DNA from: Hyphomonadaceae bacterium ML37
GTDB taxonomy: Bacteria > Pseudomonadota > Alphaproteobacteria > Caulobacterales > Maricaulaceae
Assembly: GCA_027627685.1 (NCBI GenBank)
Contig: CP091241.1
Location: forward strand, 1,365,191-1,429,190
DNA length: 64,000 nt
Direction of reading: 5' to 3'
Part shown: in pieces, positions 55,394-63,955 of the stretch
Numbering within the stretch: the stretch's first letter is position 1
Layout: every line of letters starts with the position of its first letter
The notes under the pieces: model-generated
The model's database searches: none
What the model was told of the DNA's origin: nothing
What the model saw: the letters and a program-made list of their open reading frames with translations, nothing else
Made by a program: the position numbers and the translations under genes

Positions 55394-55982
55394 CACCATC
55401 AAGGAGTCGTGCGTCGACACGGCGCTGGAGATCATCGAGGCCGATGGCGTCGAGCAGCTGAGCCTGCGCGAGGTCGCCCGGCGCCTGGGCGTCTCGCACC
55501 AGGCGCCCTACAAGCATTTTCCCACCCGCGACCATATCCTCGCCGCCGTGGTGGCGCGCTGCTACGCCGAGTTCGCCGCCTTTCTGGAGGCCCGCCCCCG
55601 CCATGACGACGGCTGGAAGGATCTGGGCGAGATGGGTCTGGCCTATCTCAGCTACGCCCGTGAGTTCCCGCTGAAATACCGGCTGATGTTCAATGCGCCC
55701 CTGCCGGCGCCGGCCGACCACCCTGACATGATGGAGCAGGCCCGCCACGCCTTCATGATCCTCCAGACCCGCCTGACCTCCCTGAATGTGCGCGAAGTCC
55801 CGGTGTCGGCGGATCATCCGGCCCGCCACGACGCCCTGTTCACCTGGTCCTGCCTGCATGGCCTGGCCAGCCTGATGCAGTCGGACGTGCTGCACACCCT
55901 GCCGCTCGACGCCGCCGACCGCGAGGTGCTGGTCAGCCGCCTCATGGCCCGGCTGGGCGCGGCGCTCGATCCGGGGTGTTAG
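55371..55982 (+). CDS. TetR/AcrR family repressor
   Basis: A 203-residue regulator. The N-terminal helix-turn-helix covers about 12-56 (LSLREVARRLGVSHQAPYKH, then the YKHFPTRDHILAAVV signature). The C-terminal ligand domain looks like the WHG type (DALFTWSCLHGLASLMQSDV near 163-182). It overlaps the SDR gene by 23 bases and so is translated from the same mRNA. It most likely controls its own operon and the divergent monooxygenase-like gene through the dyads at 54517-54563. The ligand is unknown, probably a lipophilic small molecule. Confidence 0.88.
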   Translation: MATRAKPDTIKESCVDTALEIIEADGVEQLSLREVARRLGVSHQAPYKHFPTRDHILAAVVARCYAEFAAFLEARPRHDDGWKDLGEMGLAYLSYAREFPLKYRLMFNAPLPAPADHPDMMEQARHAFMILQTRLTSLNVREVPVSADHPARHDALFTWSCLHGLASLMQSDVLHTLPLDAADREVLVSRLMARLGAALDPGC

Positions 55983-56042
55983 GCGGGCGCAGGACGGGCT
56001 CCAAATCCAGGCCGCCGCCTCAACACCATCACCGGACGCCCG

Positions 56043-56393
56043 TCATGGCGTGCGGCAAAGCTCGGCTGATCTCTGGATGCCATGATAGCGCCGCTGGGTC
56101 TGATAGCATTCATTCGCGCTGACGTGCGCGCACATCCGCGCCGAATATTCCAGAGTGTTGTAGCGATAGCTGTCGCGCATACAGACATCGTTATAAACAT
56201 TCCGGCATATGTCTGCTGACCGTTCGAGCGTATAGGTATTGTACGCCTGCCTGAAGCAGAATTGACTTCCGACATCCCGGCAAATTTCGGCGGCCCGCGT
56301 TGCCGTGTAGAAGCGATGCGCCACGCTGAAGCATGAGATGGCGGGCTGCGCCGTCGTCAGGTTCATCGCCAGCACGATTGAGCCCAGGATCAT
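56043..56393 (-). CDS. Secreted protein of four 25-residue cysteine repeats
   Basis: A 116-residue protein with a short hydrophobic N-terminus (MILGSIVLAMNLTTAQ), probably a signal peptide. Eight cysteines stand at 21, 38, 46, 63, 71, 88, 96 and 113, alternating 17 and 8 residues apart without exception. The repeat unit is 25 residues with the pattern S-A-x-I/M/L-C-R at its core (AAEIC, SADIC, SARMC, SAELC), V three residues after that Cys, and Tyr before the next unit. It stands alone on the minus strand with GGGGGG before its ATG. I know no family with this spacing. Disulphide pairing or metal binding is plausible but unproven. Confidence 0.7.
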   Translation of the reverse strand: MILGSIVLAMNLTTAQPAISCFSVAHRFYTATRAAEICRDVGSQFCFRQAYNTYTLERSADICRNVYNDVCMRDSYRYNTLEYSARMCAHVSANECYQTQRRYHGIQRSAELCRTP

Positions 56394-56659
56394 AATGCCC
56401 CCCAATGAATATCAGCCCGTCAATCTAGCCCCGCGCTGAACCTGTGGCATAGGCGGCTATTCATGGCGATGCGCCTCTTTGCAAAGACCATCGGACCGAG
56501 GGCGGTAAACCAGATTGAGTTTGGACTATGAACCGGCGCTGAACCCAGCCGCGCCTTTGGAGATGACTGTCCTTGGCCTGTCAGGCGAACAAACGAATGC
56601 CCTTGGACGTGCCGTCTGCTGCCTTGCCGTTCCCTCCGGAGCGGGCCAGTTTGAGCGCC

Positions 56660-59530
56660 ATGACCGCCCCTTTGCCGCACCGGCTCGCCCGCACCCTGCC
56701 CATGATCGATCCCGCGCGCGCGGCGCGCTGGCGTGAGCGGATTGCGCCGGAGGCGTTTGTGGCGTGGGAGGCTGAAGGAGAAGGGGGCGGCGCGTTTCTG
56801 GACGCCGCGTTCGCCGCGGCGCCCTATCTGGCCCGCACTGCCGCGCGCCGGCCCGCCACGCTGCAGGCGCTGGGCGAAGTCTCGCTGGAAACCGTGCTGG
56901 AGCGGGCGCTCGACGCGGCGCGGGCCGCCGGCGCGCTGGAGGATGAGGCCGACGTGCTCCGCGCGCTTCGCGAGGCCAAGGCGGACATGCATCTGACCGT
57001 GGCGCTGGCCGATCTGGCGGGCGCGTGGCCATTGGAGACGGTGACGCGGGCGCTGTCGGACTTCGCGGATGTCAGCGTTCAGGCCTCGCTGGCCGCCGCT
57101 GCGCGCCTGACCGGGTTTGACGTGGCCGACGACGCTAACCCTGTGCCCGGCTATTTCGTGCTGACGCTGGGCAAGCACGGCCAGCGCAGCCTCAATTTCT
57201 CCTCCGACGTGGACCTTGTGATCGCGTGGGAGCCGGAGATCGCGCAAGGCCCCGAGGGCAAGGACCGGCCCAAGAGCTTCAATCGCCTGGCCCAGAAGCT
57301 CGCCTTCCTGATGCAGGAGGTGACGGCCCAGGGCTATGTCTTCCGCGTCGATCTGCGCCTGCGCCCCGATCCGGGATCGACCCCGCCGGCGGTGAGCGCC
57401 GACATGGCGCGGCGCTACTTTGAGGCGGTGGGCCAGAACTGGGAGCGGGCGGCCTACGCCAAGGCGCGCTGGTGCGCGGGCGACCGGGCCTGCGCCGATG
57501 CGTTCCTCACCGATCTCAAGCCCTTCATCTGGCGCCGGGCGCTGGATTTTGCCGCGGTGGAGGATATCCGCTCTCTGGCCAAGCAGATCCAGGCGGTGGG
57601 CGAGCGCTCCAGAGTGCGCGCGGCGGGTCATGATCTGAAGCTCGGGCGCGGCGGCATCCGGGAGATCGAGTTCTACGCCCAGGTGCTGCAGCTGGTGTTC
57701 GGCGGCCGCAAGCCCGTCCTGCGCCCGCCCGGAACGCTGGATGCGCTGCGGGCGCTGGCGGGCGAGGGGCTGATCGACGCCGATGAAGCCGACGCGCTGA
57801 CGCGCGCCTACACAGTTTTGCGCGACGCCGAGCACCGCATCCAGATGATCGAGGACGCCCAGAGCCAGACCCTGCCCGAGGCTGACGAGGCGCGGCGCGC
57901 CGTGGCGGCGCTGTCAGGCGAAGCGGACCTCGCCGCCTTCGACGCGCGCATCCGCGCCACCTTGCAGGAGGTCCACGCCCTGTTTTCGGCGCAGTTCGAG
58001 GATGGCGAAAGCCTCGCCACGGATGCCGGCAGCCTGGTGCTCACCGGCGTCGAGCCGACGCCGGACACACTCGCCACGCTGACCAGGCTGGGGTTTGAAG
58101 ACCCCGACCAGGTCTGGGCGCGCCTGTCCGGCTGGGCGGCCGGCCGGGCGCGCGCCGCGCGCACCGAGCGGGCGCGGCGGCTGTTCTCGCGCTTTGCGCC
58201 CAGGCTGGTGACCGCCATCGGCGCCACCGGTGATCCCGACGCCGCACTGACGCGCTTCGCGGCTTTCTTTGAAGGCTTGCCCAGTGGGGTGCAGGTCCTC
58301 TCCTTGCTGGTCAATCAGCCTGATCTGGCGCGCGAGCTGATCGTCATTCTGGGTCTGGCGCCGCGCCTGGCCGAATTGCTGGCCCGCCGGCCCGCCTTGC
58401 TGGACGTGATGCTGGAGCCGACCTTTGTGCGGCCCTTGCGAGAGGATCCGCCAGACCTGATCGCCAAACGCTTCGCGACGCTGGCCGATCTGCCGTTTGA
58501 AGACGCGCTCAACACCGCGCGGCGGATTGCCCGCGAGGAACGCCTGCGCATCGGCGCCCAGCTCCTGCTGGAACGCGCCGGCGCGACCGAGGCCGGCGCC
58601 GCCTTCGCCGCACTCGCCGACGCCGCCATCGCCGCCATGGCGCTCGCCGCGCAGCAGGAAATGACCCGCCGCCACGGCCCGGCGCCGGGGCGCTGGGCGG
58701 TGCTGGGCCTCGGCAAGCTCGGCGGGCGCGAATTGTCTGCCGATTCCGATCTCGACCTCATGCTGGTCTACGAAGCCGACGCGGAGGCCTCTGACGGCCC
58801 CAAGCCGCTGGGGGTGGAGACCTGGTTCATCCGCTTCACCCAGCGCCTGGTCTCGGCCCTGTCGGCGCCCACTGAAGAGGGCGATCTCTATCCCGTGGAC
58901 ATGGCCTTGCGCCCGTCGGGCAGTCAGGGCCCGCTGGCCGTGCGCCTGTCGCGCTTTGCCGCCTATTACGCCAGCGAGGAATCCTGGACGTTTGAACGCA
59001 TGGCCCTGACCCGCGCCCGCATCGTCGCCGATGGCGGGCTGGGCGCGGAGCTCGACGAGGCCGTGGCGGCCGCCATCGCCCGAAGCGTACCCGCAGAGAT
59101 GATCCGCGCTGACGCCGCCGACATGCGCGCGAGGCTTTTGCGCGAGAAGCCGGCCCGCTCGGCCTGGGACCTCAAAATGCGCGAGGGCGGCCTGATCGAG
59201 ATCGAGTTCATTGCCCAGACCGCCCAGCTCATCGCCGGGCGCCGCGCCGACCCTGGCACCGCGCCCGCGCTCGCCGCGCTTGCCGCCTCCGGCGCCCTGC
59301 CGCAAGCCGAGGCCGAGGCGCTGATCGCCGCCCATGGCGACTATGCAGCGGTGACCCAGCTCATTCGCGCCGCCCATGGCGGCGGGTTCGATCCGGCGGG
59401 CGCCAGCGCGCCGTTTGCCCGGCGTCTGGCGCGCGCGGCGGGGTGTGACACCATGGAGGCGCTGGTTCGTCTCATGGAGGCCCATTCATGTACCGTGCGG
59501 GACCATTTTCGTACCCTCATCGGGGGATAG
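56660..59530 (+). CDS. glnE: Bifunctional glutamine synthetase adenylyltransferase/deadenylyltransferase
   Basis: Controls glutamine synthetase by adding or removing AMP, in response to PII state and glutamine. The 956-residue protein has two nucleotidyltransferase domains. The N-terminal removing domain has LGKHGQRSLNFSSDVDL near 170-186; the C-terminal adding domain has GLGKLGGRELSADSDLDL near 682-699. Each is followed by a GlnD PII-uptake-like helical domain with GGIREIEFYAQVLQLV near 332 and EGGLIEIEFIAQTAQL near 842. I chose the ATG at 56660 (MTAPLPHRLAR); an upstream ATG at 56573 gives an atypical N-terminus. Length is normal. Confidence 0.95.
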   Translation: MTAPLPHRLARTLPMIDPARAARWRERIAPEAFVAWEAEGEGGGAFLDAAFAAAPYLARTAARRPATLQALGEVSLETVLERALDAARAAGALEDEADVLRALREAKADMHLTVALADLAGAWPLETVTRALSDFADVSVQASLAAAARLTGFDVADDANPVPGYFVLTLGKHGQRSLNFSSDVDLVIAWEPEIAQGPEGKDRPKSFNRLAQKLAFLMQEVTAQGYVFRVDLRLRPDPGSTPPAVSADMARRYFEAVGQNWERAAYAKARWCAGDRACADAFLTDLKPFIWRRALDFAAVEDIRSLAKQIQAVGERSRVRAAGHDLKLGRGGIREIEFYAQVLQLVFGGRKPVLRPPGTLDALRALAGEGLIDADEADALTRAYTVLRDAEHRIQMIEDAQSQTLPEADEARRAVAALSGEADLAAFDARIRATLQEVHALFSAQFEDGESLATDAGSLVLTGVEPTPDTLATLTRLGFEDPDQVWARLSGWAAGRARAARTERARRLFSRFAPRLVTAIGATGDPDAALTRFAAFFEGLPSGVQVLSLLVNQPDLARELIVILGLAPRLAELLARRPALLDVMLEPTFVRPLREDPPDLIAKRFATLADLPFEDALNTARRIAREERLRIGAQLLLERAGATEAGAAFAALADAAIAAMALAAQQEMTRRHGPAPGRWAVLGLGKLGGRELSADSDLDLMLVYEADAEASDGPKPLGVETWFIRFTQRLVSALSAPTEEGDLYPVDMALRPSGSQGPLAVRLSRFAAYYASEESWTFERMALTRARIVADGGLGAELDEAVAAAIARSVPAEMIRADAADMRARLLREKPARSAWDLKMREGGLIEIEFIAQTAQLIAGRRADPGTAPALAALAASGALPQAEAEALIAAHGDYAAVTQLIRAAHGGGFDPAGASAPFARRLARAAGCDTMEALVRLMEAHSCTVRDHFRTLIGG

Positions 59531-59639
59531 GCTGCAGCACAGGCGCGTGGATAGCGGCGGGCGGCGACGGATAGGGCGCGCGCGCTGCGTATCACCTGTC
59601 ATGAGGGGGCTGGGACCCTCGCCATGAAAGGCAAATCTG

Positions 59640-60203
59640 ATGAAAATCAAGCTCCTGACCACGTTGGCCGCCTTTGCTTTGGCCGCCGGCGCCGCTGGCG
59701 CCGTTGAAGCGGCGGTCTTCACCGCTGACGACCACTCCGCCACCGAACGCCCGGCCGGAAACTGGGGACCAGGCCGCCGCGGCGCCCGCGGCCCCGGCAT
59801 GCTGGGCCTGGCTGCTGAAGATGCCGAGGCAGACGTTTCACGCACTGATTTCATTGCGTTTATCGGCTCCGAGTTCGATTTCCGCGACCGCAATGGCGAC
59901 GGTGTCCTGACCATCGAGGACGCCTCTCCGGCCGAGCGGGCGCGGATCGAGCGCATGCGCAACAGCCCCCGCGCCCAGGCCTGGCGTGAACGTCAGGGCG
60001 AAGACGCCGCCGGCCCGCGCGAAATGACCCGCGACGCCTTCATCGAACGCAGCCTGTCCCTGTTTGACCGGGTCGATTCGAACAGCGATGGTGTTGTGAC
60101 GGCTGAAGAACGCACCGCCGCCGCCGAACAGATGCGCGAACGTATGCGCGAGCGCCGCGGCAATGGCGAACGCCGCGGCCGTGGCCATCGCCGCGGAGGC
60201 TGA
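59640..60203 (+). CDS. Exported EF-hand calcium-binding protein
   Basis: A 187-residue protein with a signal peptide (MKIKLLTTLAAFALAAGAAG, cleavage near VEA). Two EF-hand loops have the full ligand pattern: residues 83-94 (DRNGDGVLTIED) and 146-157 (DSNSDGVVTAEE). The C-terminus (165-187) is Arg/Gly-rich and basic. AAAGG precedes the ATG. It lies 17 bases before an ECF sigma factor gene, so it probably belongs to the same regulon or operon. A periplasmic calcium buffer or sensor role is inferred. Confidence 0.85.
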   Translation: MKIKLLTTLAAFALAAGAAGAVEAAVFTADDHSATERPAGNWGPGRRGARGPGMLGLAAEDAEADVSRTDFIAFIGSEFDFRDRNGDGVLTIEDASPAERARIERMRNSPRAQAWRERQGEDAAGPREMTRDAFIERSLSLFDRVDSNSDGVVTAEERTAAAEQMRERMRERRGNGERRGRGHRRGG

Positions 60204-60220
60204 CGCCTCCAGGAGCCGTC

Positions 60221-60874
60221 ATGACGCGTCCCGCCCTGCGCCTGATCACAGGACGCTCCGGCTCCCAAGCCGGGGCAGGCGGGACGCAGATGGCTGCCGA
60301 CCGGGCGCTGGCCGACGGCGTGGCGCGCGGTGATCGCGAGGCGATTGCAGCGCTTACAAAGCGTTGCCTGCCAATGGTTTTTGGCTTGGCGCAACGGCTC
60401 CTGCGCGATCCCGGCGAAGCCGAGGACGCCGCCCAGGAGGTGTTCGTCAAGGTCTGGCGCAAGATATCAAGCTACGATCCCGAGCGGGCCAAGATCGAAA
60501 CCTGGATTGGACGCATCACCATCAATGCCTGCCATGACCGCCTGCGCAAACGCCGCGAAGCGCCGCTGGCGGGCGATGACGCGCCGGACTTGCCGGATAC
60601 CGCGCCCGACGCCGAACAGACACTGGGCGCCCATCAGGCCGCCAGCCAGGTGCGCGCAGCCGTGGCGGCGCTGCCCGAGCGCCAGCGCATCGCACTGGAA
60701 TTGCGTCACTTTCAGGATATGAGCCAGGCTGAGGCCGCACAGATCCTTGAGGTGAGCGAAGAGGCGCTGGAATCCCTGCTGGCGCGCGCGCGGCGGACTT
60801 TGAAAACAGCGCTTTTTAACGAGGCCGCCGCTATGATCGGCACGCTCAGCGATGGGCGAGGAGGCGACGCATGA
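60221..60874 (+). CDS. ECF-type RNA polymerase sigma factor
   Basis: A 217-residue sigma factor. Region 2 is at about 25-95 (DAAQEVFVKVWRKISSYDPE, then IETWIGRITINACHDRLRKR), and region 4 at about 145-200 (LPERQRIALELRHFQDMSQA and EEALESLLARARRTLKTALF). AGGAG is five bases before the ATG at 60221; a later in-frame ATG would drop 23 residues of a variable extension. The next gene overlaps its stop (ATGA) and has the traits of an anti-sigma factor. The target promoters are unknown. Confidence 0.93.
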   Translation: MTRPALRLITGRSGSQAGAGGTQMAADRALADGVARGDREAIAALTKRCLPMVFGLAQRLLRDPGEAEDAAQEVFVKVWRKISSYDPERAKIETWIGRITINACHDRLRKRREAPLAGDDAPDLPDTAPDAEQTLGAHQAASQVRAAVAALPERQRIALELRHFQDMSQAEAAQILEVSEEALESLLARARRTLKTALFNEAAAMIGTLSDGRGGDA

Positions 60875-61278
60875 TGACGCTAGACCGTTTTGAAGACCTC
60901 GCCGGACTGTATGGTCCGGACGTGACCTCCTGGCCGGACGCCGAACGCGGCGAGGGTCAGGCCTTCATGGCTGCACATCCCGAGGCGGCCCGCACAGCGC
61001 TGGCGCAAGCCAGGGCTTTGAATGATCTTCTGGAATCGGCCCGCGACGCGGCGCCAAACGCGGCCTTGTACGCATCCGTGATCGCCAGCGCTCCGGCCTC
61101 GCAGGCCGCCGCGCCACGCTGGTCGGCGATGGCGGCGGCTGCGGCGCTGGTGGTCGGCGTCAGCGCCGGCTGGCTGACCACCGGGGCGCCCCAAACCGAT
61201 GACGAAGTCCTGTTTGAGCGCGCGTTCGCGGTGCTGGCCGAAGATGAGGCCGACTGGCTGGAGGAGGCCGCGCGATGA
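60871..61278 (+). CDS. Predicted membrane anti-sigma factor
   Basis: A 135-residue protein with a cytoplasmic N-terminus of about 88 residues (LAGLYGPDVTSWPDAERGEG near 10-29), one membrane helix (WSAMAAAAALVVGVSAGWL, about 93-111) and a short acidic periplasmic end. It overlaps the sigma gene by four bases and the next gene by four. Position, length and topology fit an anti-sigma factor of the RskA/CnrY kind. There is no zinc (HxxxCxxC) motif. The function is inferred from context. Confidence 0.7.
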   Translation: MMTLDRFEDLAGLYGPDVTSWPDAERGEGQAFMAAHPEAARTALAQARALNDLLESARDAAPNAALYASVIASAPASQAAAPRWSAMAAAAALVVGVSAGWLTTGAPQTDDEVLFERAFAVLAEDEADWLEEAAR

Positions 61279-61769
61279 GCAGGCTCAATATCTGGATCAT
61301 GCTGCTGATTGCTTCGGTGCTGATCAATGGCGTGCTGATCGGCGCCGGCGCGCGCACCTGGTTCGCGGCGCCGGCGCCTGAAGCAACGCATCAGGACCGG
61401 TCCTCCGGCCCGCGCAGCGCCTTTAGCATGCGCGCCTTCATGCGCGCCCTTCCCGATGATAGCCGGGCCCAGGTGCGCGCCCGCTTCGAGGCGGCCGGAC
61501 CGGAGTTAAGACAGCTCGGACGTGACGCCTGGCGGGCGCAGGAGGCGGCCTATGCCGCATTGCGGACCGAGCCGTTCGACCCCGACGCCGCCCGTGCCGC
61601 CACGGCGCAGGCGCGCGATGCGCGCGCCCGGTTTGAGGCGCGCTCCGAGGCGGTGATTCTGGAGACGCTGGCGGAGATGGAGCCGGAGACGCGCGCGCGC
61701 GTCATTGAAGAGACCGTGGCGCGCCGCGACCGCCCGTGGCGCGAGCGGCGCGGGGACGGGACGCGCTAA
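61275..61769 (+). CDS. Periplasmic Spy/CnrX-like (heavy-metal sensor) protein
   Basis: A 164-residue protein with one N-terminal helix (IWIMLLIASVLINGVLIGAG, about 6-25) and a helical, Arg/Ala/Glu-rich periplasmic part (FMRALPDDSRAQVRARFEAA near 55-74). The last 80 residues are a long amphipathic helix pair. This is the pattern of the periplasmic heavy-metal-sensor family that includes CnrX, related to Spy/CpxP. It ends the sigma-anti-sigma operon and converges on the SDR gene, whose stop overlaps its own. A sensor for the sigma system is the natural inference. Confidence 0.72.
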   Translation: MSRLNIWIMLLIASVLINGVLIGAGARTWFAAPAPEATHQDRSSGPRSAFSMRAFMRALPDDSRAQVRARFEAAGPELRQLGRDAWRAQEAAYAALRTEPFDPDAARAATAQARDARARFEARSEAVILETLAEMEPETRARVIEETVARRDRPWRERRGDGTR

Positions 61770-62491
61770 GCGGCCTGACTGGCCTGAATAATCTCGCCCG
61801 TGCGCGTTTCATCCACCGAGCACAGCGCCAGAAAAGCCGGGGCGATGTCGTCAGGATGGGGCAGGCTCTGCGGGTCTTCGCCCGGCACGGCCTTGGCGCG
61901 CATGCGCGTGCGCACACTGCCCGGGTCGAGGAGATTAGCGCGCACGCTGGAGCCGGACAGCTCCATGGCCCAGCTCCTGACCAGCGCATCCAGCCCGGCC
62001 TTGGACGCGCCATAGGCGGCCCAGTAAGCGCGCGAGCGCTGGCTGCCGATGCCCGAAGTGGTGAAGACCGCACGGCCCGCGTCAGAGGCTTTCAGCAGCG
62101 CTTCGAACGCGCGAATCAGGCGGGCCGGGGCCAGAAGGTTCACCGCCAGCACTTCGTTCCAGACCTTGGCCGGGATCTGCGCCGTGGGGGTGAGCATGCC
62201 CAGCACGCCGGCATTGACCACCAGAATATCCAGCTTGCCCCAGCGCTGCTCCACGGCCTGGGCAAGCTTTTCGATGCCGTCCGCCGAGGCCATGTCCATC
62301 GGGACCAGCGTCGCCGAGCCGCCCTGCTTGCGGATGGCGTCGTCCAGGTCTTCCAGACCGCCCTGGGTGCGCGCCGTCGCGATGACGTGCGCGCCTGCGC
62401 CCGCCAGCGCCAGAGCCACAGAATAGCCTATGCCGCGCGATGCGCCGGTCACCAGCGCCACGCGGCCCTCAAACGGGCGCGATTGGGTCAT
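61766..62491 (-). CDS. Short-chain dehydrogenase/reductase downstream of purF
   Basis: A 241-residue SDR. NAD(P) binding is VALVTGASRGIGYSVALALA at residues 11-30, NAG is near 92-94 (VVNAGVLG), and the active site is in RAYWAAYGASKAGLDALVR near 155-173. It overlaps the purF stop by four bases. This purF-SDR pairing recurs in alphaproteobacteria; the SDR has no known purine role. The gene converges with the Spy/CnrX-like gene, and the two stop codons overlap (CTAA at 61766-61769). Confidence 0.9.
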   Translation of the reverse strand: MTQSRPFEGRVALVTGASRGIGYSVALALAGAGAHVIATARTQGGLEDLDDAIRKQGGSATLVPMDMASADGIEKLAQAVEQRWGKLDILVVNAGVLGMLTPTAQIPAKVWNEVLAVNLLAPARLIRAFEALLKASDAGRAVFTTSGIGSQRSRAYWAAYGASKAGLDALVRSWAMELSGSSVRANLLDPGSVRTRMRAKAVPGEDPQSLPHPDDIAPAFLALCSVDETRTGEIIQASQAA

Positions 62492-63954
62492 GCATCCACC
62501 AGAAGCGAGAGTTGTTCATCCTTGTTGGATCGCGCCATGTCGCGGTCCACAAGCCGGGTCGGGTATTCCCCGGTGAAATAGTGATCGGCCAGTTGCGGCC
62601 GGTCCGGGTTGCGCGCTTCGCCGCGCACCGCCCAGTACAGCCCTTCCACCGAGAGAAAGCCCAGCGAGTCGCATTCGAGCATGGCGCGCATGCGTTCGGG
62701 ATTGTGGCTCGCGGCCATCAGCTCCTCACGCATGGGCATGTCGATGCCGTAGAAATCGGGATGGGTGATCGGCGGGCAGGCCGAGCGGAAATGGACTTCC
62801 GTGGCGCCGGCCTCGCGCACCATGCGCACGATCTTTTTCGATGTCGTCCCGCGCACGATGGAATCGTCGATCAGCAGCACGCGCTTGCCTTTCAGGACCG
62901 ACGGATTGGCGGCGTGCTTGCGCCGGACGCCGAGATCGCGCTTGGCCTGGGTGGGCTGGATGAAGGTCCTCCCGACGAAGTGAGAGCGGATGATGCCAAG
63001 ATCAAACGGGCGGCCGATGGCTTCGGCAAAGCCGAGCGCGGCGGCCATGCCGGAGTCCGGCACCGGCACCACCACATCGATATCCGCAGGCGATTCTTCG
63101 GCGAGCCGGCGGCCCATCCGCTTGCGCGCCTCGTAAACCGACACCCCGTCAATGATCGAATCGGGCCGTGCGAAGTAAATGTATTCGAACGCGCAGGGCC
63201 GCGCGGACGTTCGCGGGGCGTAGCGGCGCGACTCGATGCCCTTGTCCGATACGATGACCACTTCGCCGGGCTCCACCTCGCGCAGCAGGCGCGCGCCGAT
63301 CATGTCCAGCGCGCAGGTCTCGCTGGCGAAAATCACCGCGTCGTCCAGCTCGCCCATGACCAGCGGGCGGATGCCCAGCGGGTCGCGTGCGCCGATCAGA
63401 GTGTCATTGGTCAGGCCGACCAGCGCAAACGCGCCCTCGATCTGGGTCAACGCCTGGATCAGCCGGTCCACCGCCTTGGTCTTCTTGGACCGGGCGGAAA
63501 GCTGAAGGATGACCTCGGTGTCCGAGGTGGACTGAAAAATCGCGCCGCCGGCCACCAGTTCTTCACGGATGGCGCGGGCATTCGTCAGATTGCCGTTATG
63601 GGCCAGCGCCACGCCGCCGCCGCGCACATCGGCGTAAAGCGGCTGGACATTGCGCATCACCGCGCCGCCTGACGTGGAATAGCGCACATGGCCGATCGCC
63701 ATGTCGCCCGCCAGCGCCTTCAGGCGCGCCGGGTCGGTGAAATGGTCGCCCACAAGGCCCAGATGGCGCTCTGAGTGGAAGCGTCCGGCATTATAGCTGG
63801 TGATGCCGCAGGCCTCCTGGCCGCGATGCTGGAGCGCGTGAAGCCCGAAGGCCGTCAGGACCGCCGCTTCCGCTGCGCCGCGCACCCCGAACACGCCGCA
63901 TTCCTCGCGCGGACGATCCGTGGCGGCGTCGTAGGTCAGACTGGGAAAGCTCAT
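62488..63954 (-). CDS. purF: Amidophosphoribosyltransferase
   Basis: Catalyses the first committed step of purine synthesis, PRPP plus glutamine to phosphoribosylamine. The 488-residue protein starts with a short propeptide; the catalytic cysteine is Cys19 in EECGVFGVRG. The glutaminase domain continues with GHVRYSTSGGAVMRNVQPLY near 93-112. The PRPP site is VLLIDDSIVRGTTSKKIVRM near 358-377. No Cys-rich 4Fe-4S ligands are obvious on quick reading. It starts one base after the upstream frame (probable cvpA). Confidence 0.96.
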   Translation of the reverse strand: MSFPSLTYDAATDRPREECGVFGVRGAAEAAVLTAFGLHALQHRGQEACGITSYNAGRFHSERHLGLVGDHFTDPARLKALAGDMAIGHVRYSTSGGAVMRNVQPLYADVRGGGVALAHNGNLTNARAIREELVAGGAIFQSTSDTEVILQLSARSKKTKAVDRLIQALTQIEGAFALVGLTNDTLIGARDPLGIRPLVMGELDDAVIFASETCALDMIGARLLREVEPGEVVIVSDKGIESRRYAPRTSARPCAFEYIYFARPDSIIDGVSVYEARKRMGRRLAEESPADIDVVVPVPDSGMAAALGFAEAIGRPFDLGIIRSHFVGRTFIQPTQAKRDLGVRRKHAANPSVLKGKRVLLIDDSIVRGTTSKKIVRMVREAGATEVHFRSACPPITHPDFYGIDMPMREELMAASHNPERMRAMLECDSLGFLSVEGLYWAVRGEARNPDRPQLADHYFTGEYPTRLVDRDMARSNKDEQLSLLVDA

Positions 63955-63955
63955 G

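Noticed and set aside
56420-57835. 471-codon minus-strand frame between the Cys-repeat gene and glnE
   Set aside because: It overlaps the first 1.2 kb of glnE in antisense and has shadow-like composition.
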